Numbered from the stretch's first letter, positions 22,224 to 31,352 are shown. The stretch is DNA of 64,000 nt from Cellulomonas flavigena DSM 20109 (GCF_000092865.1 NC_014151.1:1178001-1242000); one strand, 5' to 3'. The notes: generated from the sequence alone by a model not told the origin. Translations and numbers: made by a program.

Positions 22224-23115
22224 GCGCCACGGGCTCCGGCGTCCTCGCGACGCTCACGGACGACGTCAGGCTCGTCGCGAGCGATCTCGACGGCACGCTG
22301 CTGGCGCCCGACGGCACGGTCTCGGGGCGCACGGCCGCGGCGCTCGCGGACGCCGAGGACGCCGGTCTCGACGTCGTGTTCGTGACCGCGCGTCCGCACC
22401 GGTGGCTCGAGGACCTCGCCGTGCACGTCGCCGGCCACGGCGTCGCGATCTGCGCCAACGGCGCGTCCGTCGTCGACGTCGCCGGGCTCCGCGTGCTCGA
22501 GGAGCACGGTATGGAGGCCGCCCGTGTCGCCGAGGTCGTCGCGCGTCTGCGCGCCGCGTGGGGCGAGGTGCACGTGGCCGTCGAGAGCGCGCAGGGACTC
22601 GCGCTCGAGCACGGGTTCGCCTCCGACCACCCGCGCCCCCCCCCGGAACGCCGTGCGCCGCGCGCATCGAGGACGTGCTGCCGGCGACCACGCTCAAGCT
22701 CCTCGTGCGTGCTCCCCGCCGTACGCAGGACGCCGACCTGTTCGTCGCCGAGGCGCAGCAGGTGGTGGGCGACCTCGCGCTCGTGAGCTCGTCCGCGGCC
22801 GGAGCGCTCGGCGAGATCGCCGCCCCGGGCGTCACCAAGGCCGCGACGCTCGCGCGGTGGACGGCGGCGCGCGGCATCGCACCGCGTCAGGTCTGGGCGG
22901 TCGGCGACGCCCCGAACGACCTGCCGATGCTCACCTGGGCGGGGCGGGCGTTCGCCGTCGCCAACGCCCACCCCGACGTGCTCGCGGCGGCGAGCGTCAC
23001 CGTGCCCTCGAACGCCGACGACGGCGTCGCTGCGCTGCTCGGGACGGCCGCCGCCCTCGCGCGCTCCCGCTCCTCGCACCACCGGACCACCACCCGATCC
23101 CTGGAGGACGCGTGA
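22220..23115 (+). pseudogene. HAD family (Cof-type) phosphatase, frameshifted at a C9 run
   Basis: Cof/YbjI-like HAD hydrolase split between two reading frames. The first part starts at ATG 22220 and carries motif I, DLDGTLLAPDG, with D22. The second part carries the late motifs, VTKAATLARW and VGDAPNDLPML, and ends at 23115. The frames change at a run of nine cytosines (22636-22644); ten or seven would restore one continuous protein of about 298 residues. Nothing else is damaged, so this is a recent mutation, a switchable tract or a base-call error. It overlaps the alpha/beta hydrolase start by four bases. Confidence 0.8.
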
Positions 23116-23849
23116 CCACCACCCCGATCGTCCTGCTGCACGCCTTCCCGCTCGACCACCGCATGTGGGAGGACGTCGCGGCGGACCTGCCCGGCACCGT
23201 CCTCACGCCGGACCTGGCCGTGCCGGCGGGCGACGCACCGCCGTCGCTCGAGGCCGCGGCGGACCGGGTCGCGGACGCCATCCGCGCGGCAGGGAGCGGC
23301 CCGGCCGTCGTCGCCGGGCTGTCGATGGGCGGCTACGTCGCCCTCGCGCTGGTCGAGCGGCATCCCGGGCTCGTGGCGGCGCTCGCGCTCGTCGACACGA
23401 AGTCGACCGCCGACACCCCGCAGGCGGCGGCCAAGCGCCTCCAGGTCGCCGCCGACGTGGCGGCGGCCGGCACCGTGGACCCCGTGCGCGGCATGCCGGA
23501 CGTGCTGCTGGGGGAGACGACGCGCACCGCGCGTCCCGAGGTCGTGGAGCGGGTCACGGCGTGGGTCGGCGAGCAGGACCCGTCCCGCGTCGCGTGGGCG
23601 CAGCGGGCGATGGCGGCACGTCCCGACCGCACCGCCGTGCTGCAGGGCTTCACCGGGCCGGTCACCGTCGTCGTGGGGGACGAGGACACCATCACGGGCG
23701 TGGACGAGGCGCGGCACATGGCCGAGGCGTCGTCCCAGGCGCTGCTCGTCGTCGTGCCGCGTGTCGGTCACCTGTCGGCGGTCGAGGACCCTGCGGCCGT
23801 GCGCACGGCGCTGGTCGAGCTCGCGCAGCGCGTCTCCGAGGCGGGCTGA
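23112..23849 (+). CDS. Alpha/beta hydrolase
   Basis: 245 residues, a compact alpha/beta-hydrolase with the HAFPLDHRMW oxyanion region, nucleophile elbow GLSMGG, a catalytic aspartate candidate in VVGDEDTITG and the histidine in PRVGHLSAVE. Substrate cannot be predicted; esterases and lactonases of this size look alike. The GTG overlaps the stop of the HAD frame (GTGA), so expression depends on ribosomes reaching that stop. Confidence 0.9.
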   Translation: MTTTPIVLLHAFPLDHRMWEDVAADLPGTVLTPDLAVPAGDAPPSLEAAADRVADAIRAAGSGPAVVAGLSMGGYVALALVERHPGLVAALALVDTKSTADTPQAAAKRLQVAADVAAAGTVDPVRGMPDVLLGETTRTARPEVVERVTAWVGEQDPSRVAWAQRAMAARPDRTAVLQGFTGPVTVVVGDEDTITGVDEARHMAEASSQALLVVVPRVGHLSAVEDPAAVRTALVELAQRVSEAG

Positions 23850-23871
23850 GCGGGGACGGGCGCGGGCGCTC

Positions 23872-24345
23872 TCAGACCTCGCCGGACAGCACCCGGGCGA
23901 GCGCGTCGCGCATGTCGATCGACTCGCCGTCCTTGCCGCCGGCACCGATGACGAGCGGCGGGTCCTGCGGCGTGGGGTGCACGCCGCGCAGCCGCGAGAC
24001 GAGGCTCGACGGCGCCGTCAGGACGTAGAACTCCCCGGCCGTGTCGACGCCGACCGTCTCGTCGCGACGCAGGTACCAGCCGGCCAGCGGCGTGCGGTAG
24101 CGCGACCGGCCGTCGTACGAGCGCACGTGCAGCGCGACGGGTGCCACCCCGCGGGCCCGCGCTGCCTCGAGGAACTCCGCGATCATCGCCCGCGCCCGGG
24201 TGGACTCGGCGTGCTGACGCGCCGCGAGCGCGGCGGCGTGCGCCGCGGCAGCCTCGCGTCGTTCGGCCCGCCACCGGGCCGCCTGCGGGTCCTGCGGCGC
24301 CGGGCCGTCCGTCGGACCGCCCGGCACCGGAGGCTGCGACGTCAC
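23872..24345 (-). CDS. Hypothetical protein, co-transcribed with the DivIVA-type gene
   Basis: 157 residues. The first 60 form an alanine and arginine rich helix (RWRAERREAAAAHAAALAARQ), followed by a compact alpha/beta domain with VALHVRSYDGRSRYRTPLAGWYL and a conserved-looking SIDMRDALARVLSGEV end. No family recognised. GTG at 24345, 22 bases after the stop of the long coiled-coil gene, so probably the same mRNA. Function unknown. Confidence 0.75.
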   Translation of the reverse strand: MTSQPPVPGGPTDGPAPQDPQAARWRAERREAAAAHAAALAARQHAESTRARAMIAEFLEAARARGVAPVALHVRSYDGRSRYRTPLAGWYLRRDETVGVDTAGEFYVLTAPSSLVSRLRGVHPTPQDPPLVIGAGGKDGESIDMRDALARVLSGEV

Positions 24346-24367
24346 CGCGCGCTCACGTCGTGGTGGC

Positions 24368-26629
24368 TCAGCGCGACCCGGACGACGCGTCGCGCGACGC
24401 GTCCTCCGGGCGCACGGCGGGCGACGGGACCACGGGGATCGCGGCCGACACGGGGGCCGGACGCGACTTCCCGGTGCGCGCGGGCCGGGCCGGACGTGCC
24501 GGCCCGGCGGGCGGGGCCGTGGCAGCGGGAGCCTCGTCGGGCGCCTCGTCGGCGGCGGGAGCGTCCGTGCCGGCCGGGGCGTCGTCGGCCGGAGCCTGGT
24601 CCGTCGGGACGTCGCCGTCCGTCGCGACGTCGTCCGTCGTCGTGGCCGTCTCGTGCGCGGCTGCGTCTGCTGCGTCGTGCGCTGCAGCGTCGTCCACGGC
24701 AGCGCCGTCGGACGCGACCGGCGCCGACCCGGTGCGGGACTCCTCCCGCGCCGCCGACTGCTCCTGCTCGAACCTCGCCTCGATGCGGCCGGCCTTCTCG
24801 AGGGTCGCGCGGTCCGGGTTGGTGCCCAGCAGGTTGCGCAGCTCGTCGAGGTACGACGTGATCGACTCCCGCTGCCGGTGCAGGTCCTCGACCTGGCGGG
24901 TCGCGGTCGTGCGCTCGCGCTCGGACTCGGCCAGCGCGTCCGAGATCTGCTTCTCCGCGTGCTCGCGCGCCTCGGCGACGACGCGGTCGGCGTTGCGACG
25001 GGCGTTGGCGAGCAGCTCGGCCGCCTGCCTCTCGGAGTCGACCCGCACCTTCTCGGCGTGCGCGAGCGCCTTGGCCACGCGCTCCTCGGCCTCGGCGGCG
25101 TGGGACTCGGCGTCGGCGACGAGTCGCTCCGTCTCGGCCCGCGCGGACTCGTGACGGTCGGCGTCGTGCCGCTCGGCCGCCTCGTGCTGCGCGGCGATCG
25201 CGAGCTCGGCGTCCGCCAGCTGCTGCTCGGCGCGGCGCACGAGCTCGTCGGCGCGCGTGCGGGCCTGCGTCGTCGCCTCGGTGATCGCGCGGTGCGCCTC
25301 GGTCTGCAGCCGCTCGACCTCGAGGCGCGTGCGCTCGCGCAGCTCGGTGGTCTCGCGCTCCGCGGCCGCGACGAGCTCGGCGGTCTCGCGCTCCGTCGTG
25401 GTGCGCAGCTCGTCCGTCTCGCGCTCCGCGGTCTCGCGCAGGTGGGCGACCTCGTAGCCGGTGCGCTCGCGCTGCTCGGTGGTCTCCCGGTCCGCCAGCG
25501 CACGCAGCTGCGCCGCGTACTGCTCCGACTCGGTGCGCAGCGTCGCGACCGCGTCCTCGGCCTCGGCGCGGGCGCGGGCGATCTCGTCGCTCGTCGCGGC
25601 CCGCAGCTCACCGGTCTCGCGCTCGGCGGTCGCGCGCACGTAGGCCGCGTACTGCTCCGCCTCGGTGCGCAGCGCGGCGACCTCCGACGCCACCCGCTGC
25701 TGGAGCGCGGCGGCGTCGCGGTCGGCGGCCGCGCGGGTCGCGTCCGCGTACTCGGCCGCCGCGGCGCGCAGGGCCGTGGTCTCCTCGGCGGCCGACTGGC
25801 GCCACGCGGCGACCTCGGCGCTCACCTCGGAGCGCACGCGCGCGGCGTACCGCTCCGCGTCACCCCGCAGCGCGGCGACCTCGGCCTCGACGCGCTGCCG
25901 CAGCTCGGTCGTCTCCTGGTCGGCGGCCTGCCGCAGGTCCTGCGCGTAGCGCTCCGTCTCCTCGCGCAGCGCGGCCGTCTCGCTCTCCGTGCGCGTCCGC
26001 AGCTCGGTCGCGGTCCGCTCGGTGGCGATCCGCAGCTGGGTCGCCTCGTGCTCGACCCGCGCGCGCAGCGTGCCCAGCTCGCGCTCGAGCGACGTGCGCC
26101 GCTCGCTCTCGTCGGTCGCGACGGCGCTCTGGATGCGCGCGGCCTCGCGCTCGGCCGACCCGACGAGCTCCTCGGCGCGGCGCTGGGCGGCGAGCAGCGA
26201 GCTCTCGGCCTCGGCGGCCGCGGTCGTGCGGACCTCGTCGGCCTCCCGCCGGGCGGTCGCGAGCAGCTCGGCGACCTCGTTCTCGGCACGGGCGCGCAGC
26301 TGGCCCGCGGCGAGCTTGGCGCGCGCGAGCGCGTCGGCCGCCTGCGCGTTGGCCTGGCTCATGACGTCGGACGACTGCTCCTCGGCCGAGCGCAGCAGCT
26401 GCTCGATCCGCGAGCCCAGGCCCGCGTAGGTGGGCCGCTCGGCCTCCCGGAGGTGGCGCTGCGCCTCGGTGAGCTCGCCGGCGACCTTCAGCTTCTCCTG
26501 GTCGAGCGCCTCGACCTGCGCGCGCGCGTCGGCGAGCGCCTGCTCGAGCGAGGTGATCGTGGCGTCGACGGCGTCGCGGTCGTAGCCGCGGAAGTTGACG
26601 ACGGGGAACGGGTTCCGGGCTTCGGGCAC
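24368..26629 (-). CDS. Long DivIVA-domain coiled-coil protein
   Basis: 753 residues. The N-terminus (NPFPVVNFRGYDRDAVDATI) matches the DivIVA/GpsB membrane-binding start. About 60-570 is a continuous alanine, glutamate and arginine rich coiled coil with many ERETxEL-type units. About 570-753 is disordered, rich in alanine, aspartate and proline, and ends in serine and arginine. GTG start with a perfect AGGAGG seven bases upstream. The layout resembles actinobacterial polarity proteins (Wag31 start, Scy/FilP-like rod). A role in polar growth or cell shape is inferred. Confidence 0.88.
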   Translation of the reverse strand: MPEARNPFPVVNFRGYDRDAVDATITSLEQALADARAQVEALDQEKLKVAGELTEAQRHLREAERPTYAGLGSRIEQLLRSAEEQSSDVMSQANAQAADALARAKLAAGQLRARAENEVAELLATARREADEVRTTAAAEAESSLLAAQRRAEELVGSAEREAARIQSAVATDESERRTSLERELGTLRARVEHEATQLRIATERTATELRTRTESETAALREETERYAQDLRQAADQETTELRQRVEAEVAALRGDAERYAARVRSEVSAEVAAWRQSAAEETTALRAAAAEYADATRAAADRDAAALQQRVASEVAALRTEAEQYAAYVRATAERETGELRAATSDEIARARAEAEDAVATLRTESEQYAAQLRALADRETTEQRERTGYEVAHLRETAERETDELRTTTERETAELVAAAERETTELRERTRLEVERLQTEAHRAITEATTQARTRADELVRRAEQQLADAELAIAAQHEAAERHDADRHESARAETERLVADAESHAAEAEERVAKALAHAEKVRVDSERQAAELLANARRNADRVVAEAREHAEKQISDALAESERERTTATRQVEDLHRQRESITSYLDELRNLLGTNPDRATLEKAGRIEARFEQEQSAAREESRTGSAPVASDGAAVDDAAAHDAADAAAHETATTTDDVATDGDVPTDQAPADDAPAGTDAPAADEAPDEAPAATAPPAGPARPARPARTGKSRPAPVSAAIPVVPSPAVRPEDASRDASSGSR

Positions 26630-26706
26630 GGGTGATCCTCCTGGGAGAGGGGCCCGGCGGTCGGCTGCGGCCGAGGTCCTCCTCGACGGACCGGTGCCCC
26701 TCGGTC

Positions 26707-26712
26707 AGGATA
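26707..26712 (-). promoter_or_regulatory. -10 candidate for the DivIVA-type gene
   Basis: On the minus strand this reads TATCCT, about 78 bp before the GTG, with TGGTCA 16 bp further upstream as a fair -35. The divergent gene has the same hexamer. Confidence 0.4.
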
Positions 26713-26936
26713 CGCGGCGCACCGCCCGTGACCAGGGGTGTTCGCCCTCCGGGCGGGCGCTGCACGTGCGTCGGGCAGCGGTGCGGGGGAGGCTCGGGAC
26801 GGAGCTCCGCGTGGAGCGCGCCCGGTTCGTCCCGTAACGTCCCGCCCGGACGTCCGCCGCGTGCGGGGCTCGTGGAGGTGGCGTGATGGTCACCCCGGGG
26901 CGGCGTCCCGGTTCTGCCGGTCCGGGCCCGTCTGCC

Positions 26937-26942
26937 TATCCT
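26937..26942 (+). promoter_or_regulatory. -10 candidate for the proline-rich membrane protein
   Basis: TATCCT lies 28 bp before the GTG at 26971, and GGAAGGA provides the ribosome-binding site between them. The 341-bp gap 26630-26970 holds these two divergent promoters and no other gene that I can see. Confidence 0.45.
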
Positions 26943-26970
26943 GGGTCGTTCGTCAGCGGAAGGACAGTGC

Positions 26971-28986
26971 GTGGTCAAGCGACTGGTCGTCGCCGTGGTC
27001 GGGCTCGTGGGTGTCGTCGTCATCGCCCTGGGCGTGGCCTCGGCCACCCTGTGGCGCGCCGACGACGTGCTCGTGGCCGAGCTGCGGGCGGGTGAGCCGC
27101 TCGTCGTCACGGACCCGGGTGTGCTCGAGCTCGCCGCCGACGAGGTGACGGTGCGCGCCGAGGCCGACGGTCCGGTGGTGCTCGCGATCGGCCGGGACAC
27201 GGACGTCGCGGGCTGGGTGGGGGAGGACCCGCACGAGCGCGTCACGGGGCTGTCCGGCTGGCACGCGCTGGCGGCGGAGGAGGTCGCGGCACCGACGCCG
27301 ACCGCGACGGCGCCGGCGGACGACGAGGCGCCGGCCGACGGCGGGTCGGGGGAGGCGCCCGCGGACGGCGGGTCCGCTGCCGAGGGTGACCAGGTCGCCG
27401 ACGGCGAGGCATCCGAGGACGGCGAGGCGGCGGCCGGCCAGGACGCGGCGCCCACGGTCCCGGACCCCTCGGGCTCCGACCTGTGGGTCGCCGAGCAGCG
27501 CGGCGACGGCGAGGCGCAGATCACCTGGACCGCGCAGCCGGGACGCTGGAGCGTGCTGGCCGCGAGCACGCAGGGCACACCGTTGCGGGTCTCGCTCGCG
27601 TGGCCGCAGGTCGTCACCACCCCCTGGTTGTGGCCGGGCGTCGTGGTCGGCTCGCTGCTGGTGCTGCTGTCGGCGGCGCTGCTGCTGCGTGACGTCGTCC
27701 GCGCACGGCGCGGGAAGGACGCGGGGTGGACCCCCGTCGGGACCGGACCCGTCCCCGTCGTCGACGGCTCGGGCACCCCCGTCGGGCTGACGCGTCGTCA
27801 GCTCCGCGAGCTGGCCGCGCACCATGCCGCCGGTGCGGGCGTCCGTGCCCCGCACGACGCCCGGCCCGGCGGCGCGCCGCCCATCGAGCACGGGCAGCCG
27901 GTCCCGGTCGGCGCGGCGGGCACCGTCGGCGCCGCGTCCCAGCCCCCCGCCGACGAGCCGCAGGACGTCCCCGCCGCCCCGGGCGGTGTGCGTGGCGCGT
28001 TCGCGAGCGTCGCGCCGGCCACCCGGCGCGCACTGCGGTCGGTGACGTCACGCGGCGCCGCCGGTGACGCTCAGACCCCCGACGCGCCTGCCGCGGACGT
28101 CCCGGCGACCGCGGCGCCGGTCGGTCCCGAGCGTGCGGACCGGCCCGCGTGGCGACCGACGCCCCCGCCTGCCACGCCGACCCCTGGGGCGGTCTCGCCC
28201 GAGCGCCCGTCCCGTGACGACGCGCCGACCACGGCGGTGCCCGCGGCGTCGGCGGGGTGGACACCCGCCGGTGCGGGCGGCGCGCCGACGTCCGCGGTCC
28301 CCGCACCCACCGGCCGGCCCGGCGGGTCACCGCGATGGTCCGTCGGCAGCGGTGCGTCCCCGTGGACCTCGGGGCACCCGTCGGACTCCGCCCCGTCGAC
28401 GGTCCCTGCCGTGCCCGCCGCCTCGGCGCCCGCCGGCCCGGGGAACCCGGCCGGGGGCGGCGGCCGACCCTCGCCCGCGCACGGCCGCCCGGCGTGGCTC
28501 GGGCCTGCGACGGGTGCGACCCCCGCCGTCCCGGGCGCGAGTCACCGGCTGCCGCCCCCCGGTGCGCCCGGCTCACCCGACGCCCCGCGCCGCCCGGACG
28601 CAGGTCCGGTGCCGAGCGCTCCCGGCGGCGGTCGCGCCGTGCCCCGGGCGGCTGCCGGGGCTCCGGCTCCCCGCCCGGGAGGGTCCGCCCCCCCTGCGCC
28701 CGGCGCCCCGACGGGGCGAGCCACCGGTCCCGACGTGCCACGGCGTCCCGACGCCCCGCGTCCGTCCGGTGCCGCGTCGCCCGTCGCCGGGGCCCCGGTG
28801 CCGTCGCCCGACGCCGCCACGCCCGCGACACCGCGGCCCGCGTGGCTCCGTGACGCACCCGTCCCGACCGGTCCGCGCAGCGGCTCGTCGCCGGAGCAGG
28901 GCGGCGGCTCGCGCGCCGACGCGTGGCGCCGTGCCTGGGGGCTGCCCCCGACGGACGACGACACCGGCTCGCAGGAGGAACGATGA
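26971..28986 (+). CDS. Large proline-rich membrane protein, function unknown
   Basis: 671 residues. Membrane helix at about 4-24, an extracellular domain to 220 that includes an aspartate, glycine and alanine rich spacer (120-165), a second helix at 221-241, then about 430 residues of cytoplasmic proline, alanine and glycine rich low-complexity sequence with repeated RPAW-type phrases (residues with RPAWRPTP, RPAWLGPA, RPAWLRDA). Ends in EER. GTG with GGAAGGA upstream. Overlaps the lipoprotein gene by four bases. The tail could recruit partners by weak interactions; no family recognised. Confidence 0.83.
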   Translation: MVKRLVVAVVGLVGVVVIALGVASATLWRADDVLVAELRAGEPLVVTDPGVLELAADEVTVRAEADGPVVLAIGRDTDVAGWVGEDPHERVTGLSGWHALAAEEVAAPTPTATAPADDEAPADGGSGEAPADGGSAAEGDQVADGEASEDGEAAAGQDAAPTVPDPSGSDLWVAEQRGDGEAQITWTAQPGRWSVLAASTQGTPLRVSLAWPQVVTTPWLWPGVVVGSLLVLLSAALLLRDVVRARRGKDAGWTPVGTGPVPVVDGSGTPVGLTRRQLRELAAHHAAGAGVRAPHDARPGGAPPIEHGQPVPVGAAGTVGAASQPPADEPQDVPAAPGGVRGAFASVAPATRRALRSVTSRGAAGDAQTPDAPAADVPATAAPVGPERADRPAWRPTPPPATPTPGAVSPERPSRDDAPTTAVPAASAGWTPAGAGGAPTSAVPAPTGRPGGSPRWSVGSGASPWTSGHPSDSAPSTVPAVPAASAPAGPGNPAGGGGRPSPAHGRPAWLGPATGATPAVPGASHRLPPPGAPGSPDAPRRPDAGPVPSAPGGGRAVPRAAAGAPAPRPGGSAPPAPGAPTGRATGPDVPRRPDAPRPSGAASPVAGAPVPSPDAATPATPRPAWLRDAPVPTGPRSGSSPEQGGGSRADAWRRAWGLPPTDDDTGSQEER

Positions 28987-30020
28987 ACGCCACCCGCCAC
29001 GCGGCGGCCCCGGGCGCCGCGTCCCGACGGCGTCCGGGCGTGCTGCTGGTGACGGCGGTGCTCCCGCTGCTCGTCGTCGCCGGCTGCAGCACGCCGCTGC
29101 CCACCGCGGACCCGGAACCCGTCCCCGCGGTCCCGCCGCCCGCGGTGTCCGTCGCGCAGGCCCAGCGCGTGCTCGACGCGGTCGCGGACGTCGTGGCCGC
29201 GGGCGACGAGACCAACGACCCCGCAGGCCTGGCGGCGCGGCTCGAGGGACCCGCGCTGGCGATCCGGTCGGCCGAGTACGTGCGGACCGTGGCGACGGGC
29301 GGCGCCCGGCCACCGACCGTGCTGCCCTTCGACGAGCAGGCGCTGATCGTCCCCGAGACCGACACGTGGCCGCGGGTGCAGCTCGTGGTGACGGAGCAGC
29401 CCGCCGACCTCCAGGCGCCCCGCGTGCTCGTGCTGCGCCAGTCGGCCCCGCGCGAGCAGTACAAGCTCTGGGGCTGGGCGCGGCTGCTGCCGTCGGCGCA
29501 GACGCCGGCCACGGCGGCGCCCGAGGAGGGCAGCCCGACGCTCCCCCCGGACGCCGAGGGTCTGCTCGTCACTCCGCGCGACGCGGTCGCGCAGTACACC
29601 GACGTCCTCGCCAACGGCGACGCGTCGCCGCACGTGGGCTCGTTCGCCCCGGACGCCTTCCGGTCGGCGATCGAGTCCGAGCGCTCCGGAGTCGTCACCC
29701 AGCTCGGGGACGCGGCGACGCTGTCCCAGACGTACGCGCCGAAGGGCGAGCCGGTGGTGACGATGCAGACCGCGGACGGCGGCGCGATCGTCGTCAGCGA
29801 GATCGAGACCACGACGACCGTCACGCTGCCCCCGACGGGCGGCAGCATCCAGGTGGAGCCGTTCTACTCGGCGCTGGCCGGAGGTGCGACGACGGCGGGC
29901 ACGAGCCTGACGCGCATCTTCGCCGGCGTCGTCGTGATGTACGTGCCGCCCGCCGGCAGCGATGCGCAGGTGCAGGTCCTCGCGGGCGAGCAGTCGGTCA
30001 CCGGCGCGGCCACGGCGTGA
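28983..30020 (+). CDS. Predicted lipoprotein
   Basis: 345 residues. Arginine-rich n-region, hydrophobic core and lipobox LVVAGC with the lipid-carrying cysteine at C35, so anchored on the outer face of the membrane. The mature part begins with a proline-rich linker and then a mixed alpha/beta domain of unknown type. ATG at 28983 overlaps the stop of the upstream membrane protein and has AGGAGGA just upstream. The pair may work together at the cell surface. Confidence 0.85.
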   Translation: MNATRHAAAPGAASRRRPGVLLVTAVLPLLVVAGCSTPLPTADPEPVPAVPPPAVSVAQAQRVLDAVADVVAAGDETNDPAGLAARLEGPALAIRSAEYVRTVATGGARPPTVLPFDEQALIVPETDTWPRVQLVVTEQPADLQAPRVLVLRQSAPREQYKLWGWARLLPSAQTPATAAPEEGSPTLPPDAEGLLVTPRDAVAQYTDVLANGDASPHVGSFAPDAFRSAIESERSGVVTQLGDAATLSQTYAPKGEPVVTMQTADGGAIVVSEIETTTTVTLPPTGGSIQVEPFYSALAGGATTAGTSLTRIFAGVVVMYVPPAGSDAQVQVLAGEQSVTGAATA

Positions 30021-30056
30021 GCCGGGGCCCGTCGAGAGGGCAGAATCCTCCCGGAG

Positions 30057-30078
30057 CCGTGCACCCGCGGGTGCACGG
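30057..30078. promoter_or_regulatory. Perfect 22-bp palindrome before the thioredoxin-like gene
   Basis: CCGTGCACCCG followed at once by its exact reverse complement, with no loop. A continuous palindrome suits a dimeric DNA-binding protein better than an RNA hairpin. It lies 37 bp after the lipoprotein stop and 39 bp before the next ATG, so it could be an operator or part of an intergenic terminator. Confidence 0.45.
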
Positions 30079-30117
30079 CGAGGACCGACCTGAGCACGAC
30101 GACCTGAGGAGCTCGTG

Positions 30118-31050
30118 ATGTCGCAGCCGTCGCAGCCGCCCCGTCCCCGCCTCGACGCGCGTGGGGCGGTGGACCTGTCGGCGCTGGCACGCCCGTCCAC
30201 GCCACCGCCCGGCAGCCCCGGCGGGCTCGAGGCCGCCGCGGCCTACGTCAAGGACGTCGACCAGTCGACGTTCGCCGACGTCGTGCAGTCCTCCACGCAG
30301 CACCCCGTGGTGGTCGTGCTGTGGGCGCCGTGGAGCGAGGTGAGCCAGCAGGTCGCGGCCGACCTCGCAGCGCTCGCGGCCGAGGACGCCGGCCGGTGGC
30401 TGCTGGCACGTATCGACGCGGAGGCCAACCCCCAGGTGGCGGCTGCGTTCCAGGCGCAGTCCGTGCCGACCGTGGTCGCGGTCCTCGGGGGGCAGCCCGT
30501 CCCTCTGTTCCAGGGGTCGTACCCGCGCGAGCAGGTGCGCGGCGTGCTCGACCAGCTCCTCGCGGCCGCCGAGGCGAACGGCGTCACCGGACGCGTGCAG
30601 GCGGGGCCCGCACCCGAGGCCCCGGCCGAGCCGGCACTGCCGCCGCTGCACCAGGAGGCCTACGACGCGATCGAGCGCGACGACCTCCCGGCCGCGCGAA
30701 ACGCGTACGAGCGTGCGTTGCGCGACAACCCTCGCGACGCGATGGCGCGCGCGGGGCTCGCCCAGGTGGGCCTCATGCAGCGCACGGCGGGCGCCGACCT
30801 CCGCGCGGTGCGCGAGGCGGCAGCCGCACACCCCGACGACGTCGACGCGCAGCTCGCGGTCGCCGACCTCGACGTCTTCGGCGGGGCGGTGGAGGACGCG
30901 TTCGCACGTCTCGTCGACCTGGTGCGTCGCACCGCGGGGGACGAGCGGGAGCGTGTCCGGGTGCGCCTGGTCGACCTCTTCGAGGTCCTCGGGTCGGACG
31001 ACCCGCGGGTCGTCGCCGCGCGCCGGGCGCTGGCCGCCGCGCTCTACTGA
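30118..31050 (+). CDS. Thioredoxin-like/TPR protein (YbbN/CnoX type) without redox cysteines
   Basis: 310 residues. After a proline-rich start, about 40-155 is a thioredoxin fold (VVVLWAPWSEVS, SVPTVVAVLGGQPV); about 180-300 is a TPR-like helical domain. In the active-site position the sequence is WAPWS (69-73), so both cysteines of WCGPC are missing. The domain order is that of the YbbN/CnoX chaperone family; redox activity is not expected. ATG at 30118 has GAGGAG six bases away, better than the GTG at 30115. Confidence 0.88.
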   Translation: MSQPSQPPRPRLDARGAVDLSALARPSTPPPGSPGGLEAAAAYVKDVDQSTFADVVQSSTQHPVVVVLWAPWSEVSQQVAADLAALAAEDAGRWLLARIDAEANPQVAAAFQAQSVPTVVAVLGGQPVPLFQGSYPREQVRGVLDQLLAAAEANGVTGRVQAGPAPEAPAEPALPPLHQEAYDAIERDDLPAARNAYERALRDNPRDAMARAGLAQVGLMQRTAGADLRAVREAAAAHPDDVDAQLAVADLDVFGGAVEDAFARLVDLVRRTAGDERERVRVRLVDLFEVLGSDDPRVVAARRALAAALY

Positions 31051-31126
31051 CCGACGCGCGGGACCGGCCGCCGCCCGGGCCACCGCGCCGGGGGGAACGG
31101 CAGGCAGGCCGCTCGTGGAGCGGAAC

Positions 31127-31155
31127 TTGCGCAGAGCCGGGAGGCTGCGTAACGT
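31127..31155 (+). promoter_or_regulatory. rrn promoter P1
   Basis: -35 TTGCGC (31127-31132), 17-bp spacer, -10 TAACGT (31150-31155). First of five promoter-like elements in the 761-bp gap before the 16S gene. Confidence 0.55.
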
Positions 31156-31285
31156 ACTCCCGGCCGCCCGGCAGGGAGGAACGGACACCGAGCTCGGCTC
31201 GATGGTCGGTCCCCCGGGACGGCTCCCCCCAGAACGACTCGACGACGGCGCTGCGCGCCCGGACGTCGTGCGCATCTCGGGGGCG

Positions 31286-31314
31286 ATCGACCAGGTCGAA
31301 AGACCGTGTACGGT
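31286..31314 (+). promoter_or_regulatory. rrn promoter P2
   Basis: -35 ATCGAC (31286-31291), 17-bp spacer beginning CAGGTC, -10 TACGGT (31309-31314). The -10 and the CAGGTC after the -35 recur in P3 and P4. Confidence 0.5.
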
Positions 31315-31352
31315 CCTCCAGTCGCCGAAGCCCACGGGCTCCGGCGGGGTGG

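Noticed and set aside
22220-23115. Two separate genes instead of one frameshifted HAD gene
   Set aside because: The halves carry complementary parts of one HAD fold, and the second has no start signal; the C9 run explains the split.
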